Positions 4,843-6,279 of a stretch of 6,279 bases of DNA are shown here, piece after piece (position 1 is the first letter of the stretch; each line of letters begins with the position of its first letter). Source of the DNA: Methanosaeta sp. NSP1 (GTDB lineage: Archaea; Halobacteriota; Methanosarcinia; Methanotrichales; Methanotrichaceae); contig NOLC01000069.1 in assembly GCA_002256595.1 (NCBI GenBank), positions 1-6,279 of the forward strand, given 5' to 3'. Both the position numbers and the translations under genes were made by a program. Below the pieces are notes generated by a model. That model did not search any database. It worked only from the letters and a program-made list of their open reading frames with translations, and was not told the DNA's origin.

Positions 4843-5877
4843 CTAAAAATCACTGTCGATCCGGGCATCGATGACCGCATGGACCATACCGGGAGAGAAC
4901 TTCTTTACCCTCAGGCATTTGAGGATCTCCGCCCGGCGGCCCAGGGCCTCTGCCGCTTCCTTTACCTCCCGCACCGCGGCTTCTGGAAATTGCCGGGAGG
5001 GAATGGTCTGATGATAGTGAAGCGTTCCACCCGGCTTAAGAGCGGAGATTCCCGTCTCCAGGTACCGGTCGGTTACCTGGATCATGCCCATCAGCACCCT
5101 GTCTGCAATTGCTCGGGGCGTCTCTAGAGCGCAGTCGCCTAAGATCGGATGGACGATATCTTGTACATGATTAGCCCGGATATTCTGGCAGAGGAACTCG
5201 TAGGCATTGGGATTCAGCTCTATGGCCAAAACCTTCTTTGGCCGGGAATGAACCGCCATGGGAATGCTGAAGTATCCTATTCCCGCGAACATGTCCACCA
5301 CCATCTCTCCCTGTCCCAGACGACTCATCCTGGTGCGCTCTCTCAAGTTGCCGGCAGAGAACATCACCTCTCTTGCATCCAGATGAAAGACGACTCCATT
5401 CTCCCTATGCCTGGTCCTGGTCCTGTTGCCGACAATGGTCCGGCGCACCGGCTGGCGCATCTGCCCGGCTATGCCTTCATCGGCCAGGACTGTAGAGCAT
5501 CGGGGATAATACTGAAGAAGAGCATGACCTATTTGGGATTCGTAATCCCTTAGCAGGGGGTGGATCTTGACTATGATCACATCACCGAGTATGAACCAGC
5601 CGCGGGGAAGGAGGCTGAGGCATTTTTCAGGGATCCGGTCCTGAAGAGCCGCCGAGAGTTCTGGCAGCTTGAGATAGAATGAGGGGCTCTCCTGAACCAC
5701 CATATCAAACTCGCTGAGCTGCCTCAAGACCGGAATCTCCACCCGGTCCTCCCTTCTTATTACCTTGCGGCTCTTGTCCAGGAGGCCAATGGAGGTTATC
5801 CTCTTTAAGGCTGCCTCGGCATCCTCTCTCCTGGCTATGGCGGCCAGATTAGGGCTTTTTGGTGTAGCTCTGCTCAA
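4843..5877 (-). CDS. taw2: tRNA(Phe) 4-demethylwyosine-37 C7 aminocarboxypropyltransferase Taw2
   Basis: Taw2 moves the 3-amino-3-carboxypropyl group of S-adenosylmethionine onto C7 of 4-demethylwyosine at position 37 of tRNA-Phe, after Trm5 and Taw1 have acted. The 344-residue protein belongs to the Trm5/TYW2 family. Residues about 20-50 match the N-terminal domain (GLLDKSRK...IPV), FILGDVIIV is at 95-103, and MFSAGNLRER at 172-181 enters the SAM-binding domain. Motif DMFAGIGYFSIP is at 195-206 and acidic E220 binds SAM. LHYHQTIP at 286-293 replaces the NLP-type motif of the Trm5 methyltransferases and points to Taw2. The C-terminus KKFSPGMVHAVIDARI also agrees. The start is TTG at 5875-5877 with an AGGGG site six bases before; no nearby ATG or GTG fits. 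It overlaps the upstream gene by 29 nt and is likely co-transcribed with the downstream hydrolase. Confidence 0.87.
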   Translation of the reverse strand: MSRATPKSPNLAAIARREDAEAALKRITSIGLLDKSRKVIRREDRVEIPVLRQLSEFDMVVQESPSFYLKLPELSAALQDRIPEKCLSLLPRGWFILGDVIIVKIHPLLRDYESQIGHALLQYYPRCSTVLADEGIAGQMRQPVRRTIVGNRTRTRHRENGVVFHLDAREVMFSAGNLRERTRMSRLGQGEMVVDMFAGIGYFSIPMAVHSRPKKVLAIELNPNAYEFLCQNIRANHVQDIVHPILGDCALETPRAIADRVLMGMIQVTDRYLETGISALKPGGTLHYHQTIPSRQFPEAAVREVKEAAEALGRRAEILKCLRVKKFSPGMVHAVIDARIDSDF

Positions 5878-6279
5878 AGCTTACCCCTTCTCCGGTCAGG
5901 TTGAACATCAGTATCAAGGTCTCATTCTTGCGGGTGATATCATAGTCCTGGCCGTGAACCTGAAGACTGGTGTCATAGCCCTCCGCCGCAGCAAAGCTGA
6001 GTCCGACGGGGATGGCAGTCCAGTTGCCCAGCAGATATATTTTGACGCTGGCGTCGCTGCTGGAGTTCAACCGCACCGTGGTATTATTCCCGTGAGATAT
6101 GGTCACAACCCCACCTCTGGCGCTGATGCTCTGGTCTATATCCGGAGGAAGAGCGATCTCAATGTCATTGGCCATGGCCTCGGGGTTGGCCATATCCAGT
6201 CCCAGATAACTCTCGTTGCTGTTGTTGGACAAATAGGCGGAATATGCGACCAGGATCGGCTCGCCTGCTGGCGTGGGAG
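5849..6279 (-). CDS. Probable surface or secreted protein, C-terminal part (5' end outside window)
   Basis: The frame is open from the right edge to a TAA at 5849-5851, giving 142 visible residues. An in-frame TTG at 6230-6232 could be read as a start, but the frame continues upstream with protein-like sequence (PILVAYSAY), so the gene is better seen as truncated by the window. The protein is rich in N-x-S/T sequons (NNS, NES, NNT, NTT, NSS, NWT, NET, NLT). It has alternating hydrophobic residues typical of beta-sandwich extracytoplasmic domains, and no cysteine is visible. A glycosylated envelope protein is inferred. No named family is recognised and no membrane anchor is present at the C-terminus, which ends SFEQSYTKKP. 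Its end overlaps the taw2 start by 29 nt in another frame, so the two may share a transcript despite unrelated roles. Confidence 0.6.
   Translation of the reverse strand, partial: PTPAGEPILVAYSAYLSNNSNESYLGLDMANPEAMANDIEIALPPDIDQSISARGGVVTISHGNNTTVRLNSSSDASVKIYLLGNWTAIPVGLSFAAAEGYDTSLQVHGQDYDITRKNETLILMFNLTGEGVSFEQSYTKKP
5881..5889 (-). promoter_or_regulatory. Ribosome binding site supporting the TTG start of taw2
   Basis: The minus strand reads AAGGGGTAA, with the G-run ending six bases before the TTG at 5877. It lies inside the 3' end of the upstream gene and supports a non-ATG start. Confidence 0.45.

Overview
The window looks like chromosomal DNA of a methanogenic archaeon, and I lean towards the Methanothrix (Methanosaeta) group. 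Four things point to Archaea: a Taw2-type wyosine enzyme, an intron-less tRNA with no encoded CCA, TATA boxes placed at archaeal distances, and T-run terminators. The genus is inferred from overall protein flavour and is not proven. Almost all genes are on the minus strand, so the following goes from high to low coordinates.

Region 5849-6279 holds the C-terminal end of a sequon-rich, probably extracytoplasmic protein that runs off the right edge. It overlaps by 29 nt the TTG start of taw2 (4843-5877), the aminocarboxypropyltransferase of wyosine synthesis at G37 of tRNA-Phe. After a 22-nt gap comes a UlaG-like metallo-beta-lactamase-fold hydrolase (4161-4820). A tRNA-Gln(CTG) gene (4055-4127) follows 33 nt later, with its own TATA box directly after the hydrolase stop codon.

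Region 3568-3759 is a divergent intergenic stretch. To its right, an orphan 69-residue protein (3760-3969, plus strand) has a strong Shine-Dalgarno site. To its left, an HD-domain phosphohydrolase (2926-3567) is joined by an ATGA stop/start overlap to an M24-family metallopeptidase (1745-2929). This M24 protein has all five metal ligands but a divergent substrate region. A separate promoter then serves a radical SAM protein of the TYW1-like superfamily (COG0731) with a C-terminal winged-helix-like region (699-1619), ending in a T-rich terminator.

Region 1-698 is less ordinary. It starts with the 3' end of a cysteine-rich tandem-repeat protein (plus strand). The last repeat collapses and the reading frame then runs into DNA that looks more coding on the opposite strand, perhaps a gene fragment. 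An AT-rich island with a perfect 7-bp dyad lies between this and the radical SAM gene.

The core genes are housekeeping or RNA-modification functions. The less explained parts are the left 700 bases, the 69-residue orphan and the M24 variant. I see no CRISPR array, intact insertion sequence or recognisable defence system.
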